A stretch of 64,000 bases of DNA, from NCBI GenBank assembly GCA_025603075.1, contig MU626285.1:1-64000 (forward strand), written 5' to 3'. Under the pieces are notes generated by a model. It was not told where the DNA came from and did not search any database. It saw only the letters and a list, made by a program, of their open reading frames with translations. This stretch comes from Neoconidiobolus thromboides FSU 785 (Eukaryota; Entomophthoromycota; Entomophthoromycetes; Entomophthorales; Neoconidiobolaceae). Position 1 is the stretch's first letter. The number at the start of each line of letters is the position of its first letter. Positions 1-11,387 of this stretch are shown piece by piece. The position numbers were made by a program, and so were the translations under genes.

Positions 1-4
1 AAAA

Positions 5-973
5 ATGGCTTTAAATACTATTCCAAAAGAATATAGGAGTGTAGCTATTGTAGGTGGTACTGGTGAGCTTGGAAAATATATTGTTAGAGAATTTCTTAAA
101 CATCAACAAGTTAATATAAGAATAATTACCAGAAAAGGGAGTAACAATAAAGACGGCCTACTATCCGAATATAAATCTAATAATGCAGCAATTTATCCAG
201 TTGATTATAATAATATAGACAATTTAAATGAAGCTTTTAAAGGAATTGATGTCGTTATTTCAACTATAGGTAGTGAAGGGTTATCAACTATACAAAGCAA
301 TTTGATTAAAGCAGCCGTCAGTTCCAAGATCAAATTGTTTATACCATCCGAATTCGGTAGTGAAGTTGAGGGTAAAACTAATCCATTATTTTTACAAAAG
401 ATCGAAATTCGAAATCAAATTAAAGAATCTGGTTTGAATTATATTTATTATACCAACGGTTTTTTTATTCAACACATTATTACTGACTTTTATGGTATTG
501 ATATTAAGAATTCTAAGGCTCAAATTGTTGGTAAAGGAGATACTCAATTCACAGTAACTAGTTTGAATGATGTAGCTAAATTTGTTTATCAAACTTATTA
601 TTTATCAGTTTTTAAGAATACCACCGTAAATATTGTTGGTGAAAATACAACTATCAATAAGATATTAAAAGATATCACCAAAGTTACTGGTAAAAAGTTT
701 AAAGCAACTCATATTTCGTTAGCTGAGGTACAAAAAGTTTTGGATAATCCAAATATTGATTTCTTTGGTAAAATATCATATTATCTTCGTAAAGATATCG
801 AATTAGGTGATATTAAGTTGCCAAGTAATCATAATGATTTAGTAAATTTCAAATCTACTTCAGTTCTTGATGTTGTTAAAACTAATTATGCCAAAGTCTC
901 ATCTTGCTCTAATACTTTATCTACTTTTTGTACATCTTTAAAATCAAACAAGTTGCTTAACTTCTTTAAATAG
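5..973 (+). CDS. NmrA-like / isoflavone-reductase-like NAD(P)-binding protein
   Basis: Single-exon gene of 322 residues; the ATG lies 4 bases from the window edge, so its promoter is outside. The N-terminus carries a Rossmann dinucleotide-binding signature (VAIVGGTGELGKYI, residues ~13-26) with the GxxGxxG spacing of the atypical short-chain dehydrogenase/NmrA family. It is followed by the strand-helix pattern of that family (DVVISTIGSEG, then LFIPSEFGSE near residue 113). FIPSEFG is typical of NmrA/isoflavone-reductase/phenylcoumaran-reductase-like proteins, where the region after it helps form the substrate pocket. The length fits the family (~300). Members are either NAD(P)H-dependent reductases or redox-sensing regulators; the substrate cannot be told from sequence. 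I see no signal peptide or membrane segment, so it is probably cytosolic. Confidence 0.85.
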   Translation: MALNTIPKEYRSVAIVGGTGELGKYIVREFLKHQQVNIRIITRKGSNNKDGLLSEYKSNNAAIYPVDYNNIDNLNEAFKGIDVVISTIGSEGLSTIQSNLIKAAVSSKIKLFIPSEFGSEVEGKTNPLFLQKIEIRNQIKESGLNYIYYTNGFFIQHIITDFYGIDIKNSKAQIVGKGDTQFTVTSLNDVAKFVYQTYYLSVFKNTTVNIVGENTTINKILKDITKVTGKKFKATHISLAEVQKVLDNPNIDFFGKISYYLRKDIELGDIKLPSNHNDLVNFKSTSVLDVVKTNYAKVSSCSNTLSTFCTSLKSNKLLNFFK

Positions 974-2018
974 AGATACATTCATATTAAATAAATAAAT
1001 TTTAATCTTTTATTAATCTTATATTAGCTTTATTAATTATTTATTTCTAATTTAAGATTATTAAATACTAGTTAAATTAATAAAACTTTGTTGACTATTT
1101 TAAAATGAATTTATTATATAATATTATTAGTTATCATAAACAACTAGACAGTTTTTGTCTTGTATTGGATTTTATTCCAAGTCTTATTTACTACTTTGAT
1201 ATTGGTTGATATTTTGTAGCTCGTTCATGTCCAATAAATGCCTTATACTACCATTTAAATAGAAGCTCAGAGCAAAGAGGATTTGCTAAAAAATTGTTTG
1301 AAAGTAAATTGAGCTGAAATAGAAAAACCAATTCTTGCATAGTTACAATATTTTGTCTAGTTTGCCTGAATTAATAGTAACCGTGTGTCTTCAATGGTTT
1401 ATATTTTAGATAATTCTGATACTTGACATAACCAATCGGAGTTATTTATCACTTACCTAAAGGCCTTTTTCATAAACCATGTTCACATCCTATATATGGA
1501 ACACTGTTGCTTAAACTTATAATCATAAAAAACTTTAAGAATTGCTATTGTTTGTGTTCATTATTCTATTCCTTTCAGTTTATTTTGGGTGGAAATTTAT
1601 TTTTTTCCGCCAATAATTTTTTGGTAAATTACTTCAAACACAAAGTTTATCTTTATGCCCAGAGAGTTTTTAACTCTTTAAGCTGTCACAAGTCTATTTA
1701 AACACAATTTGCGATAAGCTTTAAAGCTAGCAATTTACTTATTTGGTTTTTTAATGCCTAATCTGTATATCTTTGGCTAATTTTAGCAAAAAAATTATCT
1801 TAATTGAACAATTAGTAAAGTCATAATCAAACTGCAGCTGCTGCAACAAAAAACATGGATTGCCAAAAGAATAAACATACTACAATCTACGTTGGATCAT
1901 TTAACCCTACAGATTACCAAAATTGTTAATACGCCACAAATTCATAAAAAATTAAAGTGTTCATTGAAAAATTGGTTTTTTGTTTATATTATATTTCAAA
2001 ATAGTTCATCTATAAATT
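974..2018. other. Intergenic region
   Basis: AT-rich sequence without a convincing gene. Short open stretches occur (for example 1507-1701), but they lack an ATG context or family resemblance and look like chance. Confidence 0.6.
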
Positions 2019-3246
2019 ATGGTGGATTATCATGGCCAGGCAACTAGTTTAATTGGAAATAGAGAATCTCAGGTAGGGACCAATTAATTTATTTTTAAAC
2101 TTGTATCACAACATACAGCTATTTTAAAAATAACTTAATTTTTATTCTTATTTTTAGCAAGACGATTATTTGATTGATAATAATGTTTTTGGGGATAAAA
2201 GCTATGCTTTGTATGCAGTATTTGACGGCCATGGTAAAGATGTAAGTTTCTGCTCAATTAAACGAGATAAATGAACTCTTTAAAAATAAAACTAAGCGGC
2301 TAAATATTCAGTTAAAAATAATTAACATTATTTTCTCATAATTAGGGCGCAAAAGCTTCAAAAGGAGCAAAAAAGCGGTTAAAAGAATTGATAAGTAGGA
2401 GGAAAGAGGCGTTTATTAAAGACCCACGTACTACGCTGCATAATTTATTCCAAGATATAGGGGAACTTTTAGAGGAGGATGTTCAAATGGATCTTTATAT
2501 GAGTGGAACTACAGCAGTCGTTGTAGTTTTAAATGAAATTGAAATATGGGTAGCTAACCTTGGTGATTGTCGAGCGATATTAGGAAGAACTCTCAAAAAA
2601 GAAGCTTCTACTTCTTATAAATGTGTAGTATTAACTAGGTAATTTATTTTTGTTTTAAAAACAATATGGATCTTATTTATGAAATCAAAAGGGATCATAC
2701 GTGCTCTGATATTGAAGAAAGGAATCGTGTTGAAAAACTAGGGGCTAGGGTGGCTGTATCTCCAGATCACAATGCACCGGACGGTAAATTAATTTAACTT
2801 TGATAAGGATTTGACATAATATTTTTAGCCCCTTTTAGGCTTTATAAGGGCACTCTACCTTATCCAGGGTACTTTTGTTTTATTATGTATTTTTTAAATT
2901 AAGTATTTTATAGCTTAGTAATGACAAGAGCATTTGGTGATGTGTCAGGTAAAGTTATCATAAAAAGGTATAAAACAAAGTATAATAATTTTAAATAGCA
3001 AAAAAAGTCGGGCTAATATGGGAGCCCGAAATATTTCATTATAAAATAACGGCAGACGATAAAGCCTTAATTTTGGCAACCGATGGAGTTTGGGATGCAT
3101 TGCCGAATGAAAAAGTGATTCAAATTGCTTGTAAATATTCTAATGAAGCGGAAGCTTCTGAAAACTTGGCGAACAAATCACTTAAATATTTAGGCAAAAA
3201 ACAAATTGATGATAATGTAACAAATATTGTGATATTTTTAAAATGA
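2019..3246 (+). CDS. PP2C-family protein serine/threonine phosphatase
   Basis: Seven-exon gene that I assembled from splice sites: 2019-2072, 2158-2241, 2346-2638, 2692-2783, 2839-2868, 2919-2948 and 2999-3246, giving about 276 residues. PP2C/PPM metal-dependent phosphatase motifs appear in order: VFDGHGKDG (metal-binding Asp and Gly of motif II), SGTTAVVVVL, WVANLGDCRAIL (GDSR-like motif), LTRDHT..E..R, MTRAFGD, and LATDGVWDAL with the metal-binding Asp, then a C-terminal DNVT. It is a minimal catalytic domain with no extra targeting or regulatory region, so it should be a soluble Mn/Mg-dependent Ser/Thr phosphatase; the substrate is unknown. The two 30-nt exons and the acceptor at 2918 are the least certain parts. 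The alternative acceptor at 2913 would put a stop in frame. Confidence 0.85.
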
Positions 3247-4469
3247 CAATTTAACGAAATTGATTATCTCTGTAAAGTTTTATCAATATGTTTTAAATGT
3301 TATTTTGTGTTTGTAATTATAAATACTCAACGGAAGCCATTATATCTATTTTAATAAAGTATTAGATGAATAAATTGTAATAGTAAGTTTTTGTAATTTT
3401 AAAGTTAAATGACACCAAATATCATTAACTTACTTTTGTGAATAATATGGGGTTCATTTGATAAAATCTTCATATAAGTCAAAATGAGTTATTTATGGAT
3501 ATAGTTTTTTTATTATTTAAAAAAGTCATCAGTATAGTTATAAATATATATGTTTTACAAGTTTAGTATTTAATAAAGCTATAGCACAGCTTTTTGATGG
3601 TTAAAGTATTTAATATAAAAACGAATATCAAAGCCATCAAAGTCTTACATTTTAATATGGGGATGTTTTTTTTGTTTAAGGATTCTATTGACAATCTTTC
3701 CGCTCAAATAGCGCTTAAAAACCAAAAAGTAATGAAATCAAAAAAACACCCCATATAATATTTGATGTGTTTGATACTATGAAAGCCTATAGTTCATGTA
3801 ATATGAAATATTTTATTTTTCTTATACATTGCATTACCTTTCTAAACATAAATAATATTGTAATAAAGCATCACTATAGTTTAAAGATACTATAACTAAA
3901 AAATGTATGTTCTTATCATTATATAAAGCGTTTTAGATTATAAAGTATTTGAATGGTAGCTAAAAATTGATATGTCATAATAAGGCTGAATTTTAGTAAA
4001 GTCAAATTTAATCAAACTACTTCGTTAATTTAGGAACATTTTTTGGTTACTAGATTTTTCTTTATGAAAATAAGCTTTTGAGCTATAATATTTGATACTT
4101 TATATAATTCAGAGTTTAAAATATTAAATAGTATCATAATAGCAAGTTATTTATAATAGCTAAACTCTTTTGTTAAAATAATATCAACTTGCTAATATTT
4201 TAAAGCATGCCAAGAAATTAACATTTTAATTACTATTTAAATTGTTTAACATAAAAATGTGAGGAAAAAAATCGTTAAATCCCATCTTATCTTAGTAATT
4301 TAATTGGCTGCTTCACTCATTTAGGGACACAAATAAAGCAATATGGCATAAATCTATTAAAATTCCAACGTTCATATGGAACATTATCTGTTTTTTTTAT
4401 CTTCAACTAATTGACTTAATTAACCTTTTTGAAAAAATTATTATCAGCTTGACCATCTCTATATAATAA
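3247..4469. other. Intergenic region with one short repeat element
   Basis: AT-rich and non-coding in all frames that I could judge. It contains one copy of the ~100-bp mobile element (3656-3755). Otherwise I see nothing. Confidence 0.6.
3656..3755 (+). mobile_element. MITE-like element, copy 1 (+)
   Basis: Full-length copy with a GGGGATG left end and an inverted CACCCC right end, flanked on both sides by ATAT. Its central block CTCAAATAGCGCTTAAAA is shared by most copies in the window. It has no coding capacity. Confidence 0.8.
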
Positions 4470-5004
4470 ATGAAAATTTACCTCTTAGCCTATTTTATTT
4501 ATATTGTTGTTTGTCAGAAGGCTCAAGACCTGCCTTCTAGAACTATAGACCAGGCACCCACAGATGTCAAAATCATTGATAAAGCCTTTCCTACTGAACA
4601 TCTTGTGAAGGCTGTAGAAGAGGCTACAAGTGAGATAAAAGTAGAGACAGTGACATCTGTGGCATCTATAGATGAAGATATTTACACTACTGTATCCACA
4701 GTTTATGTAGATACTAAAGGAAATGTATTGAAAGATTATAAACCAGTATCAACAGATCAAGGATTAGAAACGTTAAAAAACGCAGGTATAGGTATTGGTG
4801 TGGTAATAGTTGTTGTATTAATAGGGATATTTATTTTGCGTAAATGGAAGTTTTCAGTAAGTTTTATATCAATTCAATTTATTTTTACTAACAGTTTTAT
4901 AGCCAACAACAAGGTTCCGCCAAAAGTTAGAGAATAGCCAAAATTTTGCGCAACGTAGTAATGAATCGGATACAATGTTTTTGCGGGAGTTACATGCACC
5001 ATAA
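4470..5004 (+). CDS. Small single-pass membrane protein with signal peptide (unknown)
   Basis: Two exons, 4470-4856 and 4903-5004, join in frame to give about 162 residues; without splicing the reading frame ends at 4937 with an unrelated tail. The N-terminus (MKIYLLAYFIYIVVC) is a probable signal peptide. A Thr/Val/Ser-rich extracellular stretch of ~85 residues follows, then a strong transmembrane helix rich in Ile, Val and Gly (IGIGVVIVVVLIGIFIL, ~residues 105-124) and a basic cytosolic stop-transfer (RKWKF). The tail is polar, Gln/Arg-rich and ends FLRELHAP. The architecture resembles fungal wall-sensor or Mid2-like anchors, but it lacks their long Ser/Thr stalk, so I assign no function. 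Confidence 0.65.
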
Positions 5005-5828
5005 AATGGCTTTTTTATTACGGATATAAGCTGGCGAGAGCCTTTAGTCTATTCTTGTAATTCAACTATAACAATTTACTTAATAATCATATAATATAAT
5101 ATTTAGATTCATCTAGGTATTTGTACTTATCCCAAATTGTTTATACTCTTCACCTAACCTCCTTTCCTCTAATCTTTCAAAATATAAAGTAATAAATTGA
5201 TTCAAAAATAGATTGGGTATTTGTTTTAAATCTGCTAGTTATATTGATTTCAGAAGATTATATGAATAAGAAAAGAGATGACTAGCATGTCCAATTAAAA
5301 CCAGGTATACGATGGAATATATGAATCTGAATATAATATATTGAGCTATTTATATATACTCACTTAAATTTGTTACAAATAACTAGTTAATTCGAGTATA
5401 AACTACCTCAAAGGCTCAAGTTATTAAATATGATTGATAGAATCAATGATATTCACGTGGTGAAATTTGAGTGTTTTTGTTGATAATACATACTTTGCTT
5501 TTGCTTTTGCTTTTGCTTCTAAATTTCAAGTTATATTATCAAGAAATATATATCTATGCATACATATAGGCAATTGTATCGATACGAACAGCTGTATAAT
5601 ACAAGGTGTTAATTATCAGAGAGTTTATAGCGAGACCCTAGTTAATAAATTAAAGATATACTTTCTTTCAGCATCTAGATATTTTGTTATCAAATATTGC
5701 TAAATATTTTTTATAACCTTTTGAAAAGTGTCAGGTTTATTAGCTTGTGCTAACTTTGAAAACATTTTAAGTATATATAAATGGGCTTTAAAAGTGATAT
5801 CATCTGATATGTTCAAATACGTTTTATT
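5005..5828. other. Intergenic region
   Basis: AT-rich. It contains a short hexanucleotide tandem repeat near 5494-5518 and no gene that I can support. Confidence 0.55.
5494..5518. repeat. Hexanucleotide microsatellite (TTTTGC)n
   Basis: About four tandem copies of a TTTTGC unit in otherwise unstructured intergenic DNA. Confidence 0.8.
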
Positions 5829-7136
5829 CTATGTACTACTTATCCTTTCTAAACAAAATAACTTTACCTCAAATCCGATTTTAATGGTTTTTACTTCTAT
5901 AATTTTCCAACACACCTTTATATGATCATATTCTAAACACCGTTTTAAAAGTGGATGATCTAAAGTTACTAGAAACGCTCCCCCGCCAACTTTAACTATT
6001 CTAGATAACTCTTTCATAAGTTTAGGATATAGCTTAGAGCACATATTACGTGAGCCTATAATAAACAATTAAAAGTCACTTGTTGAACTTTATTCAAAAT
6101 TACCTTCTCTCATTCCCCAAGGGAGATCTAAAATAGTTTTAAACCTGTTTCGATTTTAACATAAAAAGTTACCTGATATGACTTTATCAACAGAGTTTGA
6201 TTTAATCGGTAAGGACTTTGAGTTCCACTGTATTAATTCCACATTTTTAACTTTCGAATATTTAATATTTATGCAAGCTTTTGAGTAAATCGAAGACTCT
6301 TCAATATCTCCAGCTAAATAATAAGCTTGTGGTTGGTAAGAACAGCTTGCTTCTATAGGTATAGTGCCTACCCCACAGCATGGGTCTAGAACTATGTCCC
6401 CTGGCTTTATACCTGCATAACGAGATAAGCAGTAAGCAATAGTTGGCTTTATTGAAGTTCTGCCAGATTCGATTCGGTTTCTTCGTAAATAAGAGCCATT
6501 GTTTAGATTTAATTTTGTGTTGATGATTCCCAAAACTAAAGTTAAGTACCCCTCTGAAGATTTTGTTGGAATCAAATCAGCTGAAATATCAAGTTGATGA
6601 TATTTCAAGTCAACCTTTAAATTAGTAAAATTAATTTGATCAGAGCTTAAAGCGGAAAATCCAATGAATCCAGCAATATCCTGTGATTTTAAATTGGGAT
6701 GCTTAAAATTGTTTTTATCAACTGAAACTCGAAATAAAGTTTCTTTATCCTTTAGTTTTAGGGTTTTGAAATAAACTGTCCAATCTTGCAATGTAATGTC
6801 ATCTAAAGATTGCTTTAATAATATTGAAAAATCATTATCTTCCTTTGATTCGCTTTGTTCTAAATATATATGCCTATCTATTTCAATCGTTTTAATTATT
6901 AGACCTATCGCTTCAACTGAATACAGCCGTAAACTCTCAATCCTTTCCCAAAGTAAATAAATGATTTCTTGATCTAAAATATATATTTGAAACATAATTA
7001 ACCCAATTGCATTTTGAATTTTAAATTCATTTGTTGATGCTATAGAAGATATCAATGGACCCACTTTTTCATTGATTTCTGATAAACTTATGTCTTCTAA
7101 ACCCTTGGGAACTCGAAATCCAATTGTTAAATTCAT
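5829..7136 (-). CDS. THUMPD3: THUMPD3-like tRNA guanosine N2-methyltransferase
   Basis: Three exons on the minus strand: 7136-6173, 6127-6104 (24 nt) and 6055-5829, giving about 404 residues. The N-terminal half matches the THUMP/ferredoxin-like RNA-binding region (MNLTIGFRVPKGLEDISLSE; SLDDITLQDWTVYFKTLKLK). The C-terminal half is a Rossmann SAM-dependent methyltransferase. It has ...RSGRTSIKPT-like family sequence (read here as RIESGRTSIKPTIAYCLSRY), the SAM motif I LDPCCGVGTIPIEA, an acidic motif II around GDIEESS, and motif IV DLPWGMREG, encoded by the microexon. Animal THUMPD3 makes m2G in tRNA together with TRMT112; the same activity is inferred here. The neighbour 207 bases downstream on the same strand-side is the Gid1-like gene, with no evident functional link. 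Confidence 0.88.
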
Positions 7137-7343
7137 TAAAAATTGAATATTTGATTGAAAAACCTATTTTATACTAATCAATTTTTAAAATCAATTTAAA
7201 CTCAATATAGTACATGTTAAAATGAGTTGTAAACACACATTGCTTAAATTAAAACTGGTAGTATTCTTGATTTTTATCACAAATAGAGTAAAATTTATGC
7301 TCAAAAAACATTTATTACCCAAAATAAAATTAATATCAATACA

Positions 7344-9437
7344 TTACAAAATATCATCAGCTATCGAAATGAACCCTGAGTCACCAAGATCATTTTCTGC
7401 CATACATTCAGTTATAACGCTAGCGTGGCGATAAATTACTTCAAGTGGCGGAACTGGTGGCCTATTTTGAGAAACTAAAAACTAAGTAAAGATAGATAGA
7501 TTGAGAACAATACGAGTTCCTTACCAAAAATTGCTCCTATAACTTCATTGACCAAGTCTTCTCTTCTTTTTACATCCATAACATAAGATGATGCGCTATT
7601 GGAAGGTACCTGGTATGCGAGTAAAGAAAATATCTCCTATTGAAATGGTTAGAATATTTTCAAAAATCAAACAATACTTGATATACTTGAAGGAGCTCAG
7701 TATTTGACTCTTCTTCACCAAACATCTCTTCCAACTGTTGACCAAAAGAAAGAATAGCTTCAACTTTACTTTTCCTTATGGTTGTCTTTGAGGCTAACCC
7801 GTCATGGTCGTTTGTTTGACGTTTTCTTTTATCTGAGGCTGGGGATGCCATTTCAGAACCAGGTATATCATCTGTATTACCTTGCTCACGCTTTACTAAT
7901 TCTTCAAGTTCAATGATCATTTCTACGAATTTTTGGCAACTCATTTGAAACTTTAAATCAGGATGATCGTTGAATAATTTAGAATATCTATTATCAATTA
8001 ATTGAAAAGCAGAATCAATATCTCCTTTTAAAATAAAACTTCTCAACTCTAAAAACCTTTTAACACTTTCAAATACACTTATGCATAAAAACTTTACCTT
8101 GTCGATTAAGTATGTCTTCTTTATTATCATTACTTAGTTCCGCCTTTACTTTCTCTACAACTTGATTTTGTACACTATTTTCTTCAATTTCTTTTTTTGT
8201 ATTAATTGATTTATCTTCGGTAACTTCAATCCCTAGTGCGTTTTTAGCGAAGCATCTTGCAGTATTTGAGTAGCCATGATGTACAAGATATGAGGTTATT
8301 AAAATATTAATTGCTGATGTCGTATGGTCTGCAGTTTCTTCAAGGTTTACGTGATTTTCTTGCGAATTTATGCTAGAAGATTTGATAGGGGATAGTTTGA
8401 CTTGAGATAAGTCCAATGTAATATGCTCATTATTAATCTGTTGCCATAATAAATTCTTTTGTTCCTAAATTATATATTGGATTAGAATAAATAAAAACAC
8501 GTAATGTTAATCCTACTTGGTAATAGCATTCTATATCAAATTTAAAAGGTTTTGAACCAAAATTCATGCCTACTTTTTCATTAGGTGTACTTAACCCTAC
8601 ACATGGGTATATTTCATTAGAAATATTTTCAAATGCTTTACCTTTAATAATATTTAAAAAAGATCATTATAAAAAATATATTCATACCTAAAAACCTCCC
8701 ATTTTTAGTAAAAAAGGCGGTGTTATCATAAAAATTAACCCCACACCCTATAATATCATCTTTTGTAAATTTTGGGCCATATGATGCTCCAGAGCCAGTA
8801 CAATTAAACGTATATCCATCATCTCCATGATATCCCCAAGAAGTAGGCTCCCAACCTAAAGATAAATAAGCTCGAATAAATCAAAAACGGATTAAAAAAC
8901 CTGGTAATCTATTTAGCCTTACGGTTTGTTGACAAAAGCCAATCCCTATAAGACTAAAATTGTAATTAGATTAAAATTAATAACTATTATTTTGTTACCC
9001 TTTTCTTCCTTTATCTAAGATTTCAACTTCAAAATAATATATCCCGCTTTGAGGTGGCATTGTATAATCAGCACGAACTGATCCCACTTCGGTATCACTA
9101 TTCCCAGGACCTTAAAAACTCAGACAAAAATCTTTATATAGTAGGTCTATTACCTGTATAAAGCGCTCTTTGACCAGAGTGAGAAACTTGTAAGTTGTTG
9201 TTGCTATCCTTTGAGTTTAAAGAGGTAGGGAAATAGCTTAGATTATGGTAATCGCTATTTTCTTCGACATTTTTCTTGATTAACCAATCCATAAATGTTT
9301 TATTTTTTTTCAAATAAGTCGGTAGTAGCTTTGAGTTTGTAATAGCATTTTTGATATATATAGTATTGTTTGCCACTTCCTAAGGATTTGTTAATTAAAT
9401 TAAATTCATAATTGATCCGATAAGTTACTTTGTCCAT
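7344..9437 (-). CDS. GID1: RanBPM/Gid1-like subunit of the GID/CTLH ubiquitin ligase (SPRY-LisH-CTLH-CRA)
   Basis: Multi-exon minus-strand gene of about 570 residues. In order: an N-terminal linker; a SPRY domain read over several exons (SGIYYFEVEILDKGRKG, IGIGFCQQTVRL, WGYHGDDGYTFNCTGSG, IIGCGVNFYDN); a LisH motif (INILITSYLVHHGYSNTARCFA without its last residues); a CTLH segment whose exons join as ILNRQ|ELRSFILKGDIDSAF; and a C-terminal CRA region (GQQLEEMFGEE, FSLLAYQVP, PPLEVIYRHAS). This order is diagnostic for RanBP9/10 and yeast Gid1/Vid30, the scaffold and substrate-adaptor subunit of the GID E3 that targets gluconeogenic enzymes in yeast. The first ATG is uncertain: a 3-codon first exon (ATG at 9437) spliced to the acceptor near 9384 is the best model I see. 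The downstream in-frame candidate is GTG. Confidence 0.88.
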
Positions 9438-10301
9438 TATAAATAACAATACAAGTACTAAAGTTGATATAAAATATTTGAAAATGATGAAATGTAATCG
9501 ATTTATAACTTATCTCTTTTATGCGTTTTAAAGCATAATTTCAAAAAATTGCTCTTTTTCACTAGTTTTTAGACAATATTTCCAAAAAAGGGCTTCCTTT
9601 AGCATGGATTCCTTAAGCTATTCCATTTACCCAAAGATTGCAACTAAGTATCAAACAAATATAGGTATATAGATATCTTTGAACAGCATTTATATGCTCT
9701 TAGCCATCAACATTATCAATTTTTAAAATGCTTTAAGATGAATAATGTTTCTGCTTTCAAAAATATATATATCGTTTACTTTAACTATTATGATATAAAG
9801 AGTTAATTAACATCTATTTTTAACTTGTCTACTATGACATATCAATATCATCTAACCATGAGTTTGGTACGAAGTTTTATTAATGTTTTTAATTTGGGGT
9901 ACATAAATAATTACTAATTACTTACCTAAACTTATAAATTTATTATTACTTACATTTAAAGGCATTCATATTCTCTTTCTATTTATTCCATTTATACAAA
10001 GATTAATGAATATGATAGTTAAACGATGTTATTCAAGATAAACATAGTTTGCCGATGTAATCTATTTAGGGGCCATCATCCTACACTATACATGATAAAT
10101 GACATTTAGAAATACTATACTTCTAATTGTATTCATTAAAAGTATTGTAACACCAGAGCTTTGTATAAAATCATGAAAATATAGTCCATAATAAAAGGGT
10201 GTAGATGTAAATAAAATGGTTTGATCATAATGATCGACGTGATTTTATTATAAAGTAAAGATAAAAGTAAAATGTATATTATAAAAGCAGTAGGATACGA
10301 A
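9438..10301. other. Intergenic region
   Basis: AT-rich spacer between two minus-strand genes. I see no coding, RNA or repeat feature here. Confidence 0.55.
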
Positions 10302-11387
10302 TCATTTTTTAAAAGTAACAAATTCCTTTGTTAAAACTTCTCGGTATTTTGATAAATCAATACCAAAGTATGAAAACAAGGCATCCCTCCTTTCTTGCTC
10401 ATTTTTCAGAATAAGCCTATCAACTTTGCCATCACTGTGGATGATTTTGATTTGATTATCAAACATTCTTACTAAGCAAGGCTGCGAATCGACCACAATA
10501 AACTTCCTTAATATCAAATGCTGACTAAATGGATGAGTGGTATCTAACACCATATAATAATTTAAATGCTTGATGTCATCTGGTAGAAAAGGCTCGATTG
10601 TAAAGAAAAATAATGGCTGCCATAAAAGTCTTTTGCCCTCCACTGTGCCATAATATTTATCATCAATCGTGTGGTAGGGCACATAATTACGAACCAGATA
10701 GAAGGGTTGGGCATTAACATTTGATAAATGAGCAAATCCAGGCCCATATCTTCTTACAATTTGTAACTTGGTGTTATCAGTTAAAATAGCCTCAGGATAT
10801 TCATCATCGTCTAATATATCATTATGGATTGGAACTGGTTGGAAATTTCCAATGGCTCTATACCCTACGTCTACTAAATACTTTTGCTCATCTAACAATA
10901 CAATCATTGCACAATGACGCATTCCACCCATAGCTACCACTCCTTCATCTCTAAATTTATTTTGATCAACTACCCGGCAACCAATAGTGTGTACCTTATA
11001 TCCTAAGCATCCAATCACATAATAAAATAGCAAGTTGTGTTCAAAGCAATAGCCATCTCTTTTTTCTACTATCAATTTCTTGTATATATCTCTAGGCCCC
11101 AAGCTTACTCCTTTTGTAGTATGTAGGTCATTAGGATTAGAAGGTTCTTCTTGCTCAAAATTAATATCTTCTAAATAGTAAAAATATGAAGTATTTCCAT
11201 ATGGAATGGAATTTAAATGTAATGTCATTAGTTCCTTTAAGGTTTCTAAGTTGGCTGGTGGTAGTTCTGTTTCATTATTGCCTTTAATAAAATTTATCCG
11301 CTTTAAATAGCCTACCAATTGCTCAGAGGTGTATTCACTGACTCTGTCATTATAATTAAACTCAAATAATCCGTTTCCTTTGGTCAT
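10302..11387 (-). CDS. Arylamine N-acetyltransferase
   Basis: Single-exon gene of 361 residues with the ATG at 11387. The NAT catalytic triad is visible: Cys114 in KRDGYCFEHN, His158 in GGMRHCAMIV and Asp173 in YLVDVGY. The family consensus around the Cys is RGGxCxE.N; here the first Gly is Asp (RDGYC), which is unusual but next to an otherwise intact motif. The N-terminal helical segment (LVGYLKRINF...LETLKELMTLHLNSIPYGN) and the C-terminal beta-barrel/lid also fit. NATs transfer acetyl (or malonyl) groups from CoA to arylamines and hydrazines by a ping-pong mechanism. In fungi they detoxify aromatic amines or act near secondary metabolism, and no biosynthetic neighbours are seen here. At 361 residues it is longer than bacterial NATs. 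It is probably cytosolic. Confidence 0.9.
   Translation of the reverse strand: MTKGNGLFEFNYNDRVSEYTSEQLVGYLKRINFIKGNNETELPPANLETLKELMTLHLNSIPYGNTSYFYYLEDINFEQEEPSNPNDLHTTKGVSLGPRDIYKKLIVEKRDGYCFEHNLLFYYVIGCLGYKVHTIGCRVVDQNKFRDEGVVAMGGMRHCAMIVLLDEQKYLVDVGYRAIGNFQPVPIHNDILDDDEYPEAILTDNTKLQIVRRYGPGFAHLSNVNAQPFYLVRNYVPYHTIDDKYYGTVEGKRLLWQPLFFFTIEPFLPDDIKHLNYYMVLDTTHPFSQHLILRKFIVVDSQPCLVRMFDNQIKIIHSDGKVDRLILKNEQERRDALFSYFGIDLSKYREVLTKEFVTFKK

Noticed and set aside
1507-1701. 64-codon plus-strand open stretch between the NmrA-like and PP2C genes
   Set aside because: No ATG start, no domain, composition like the surrounding spacer.
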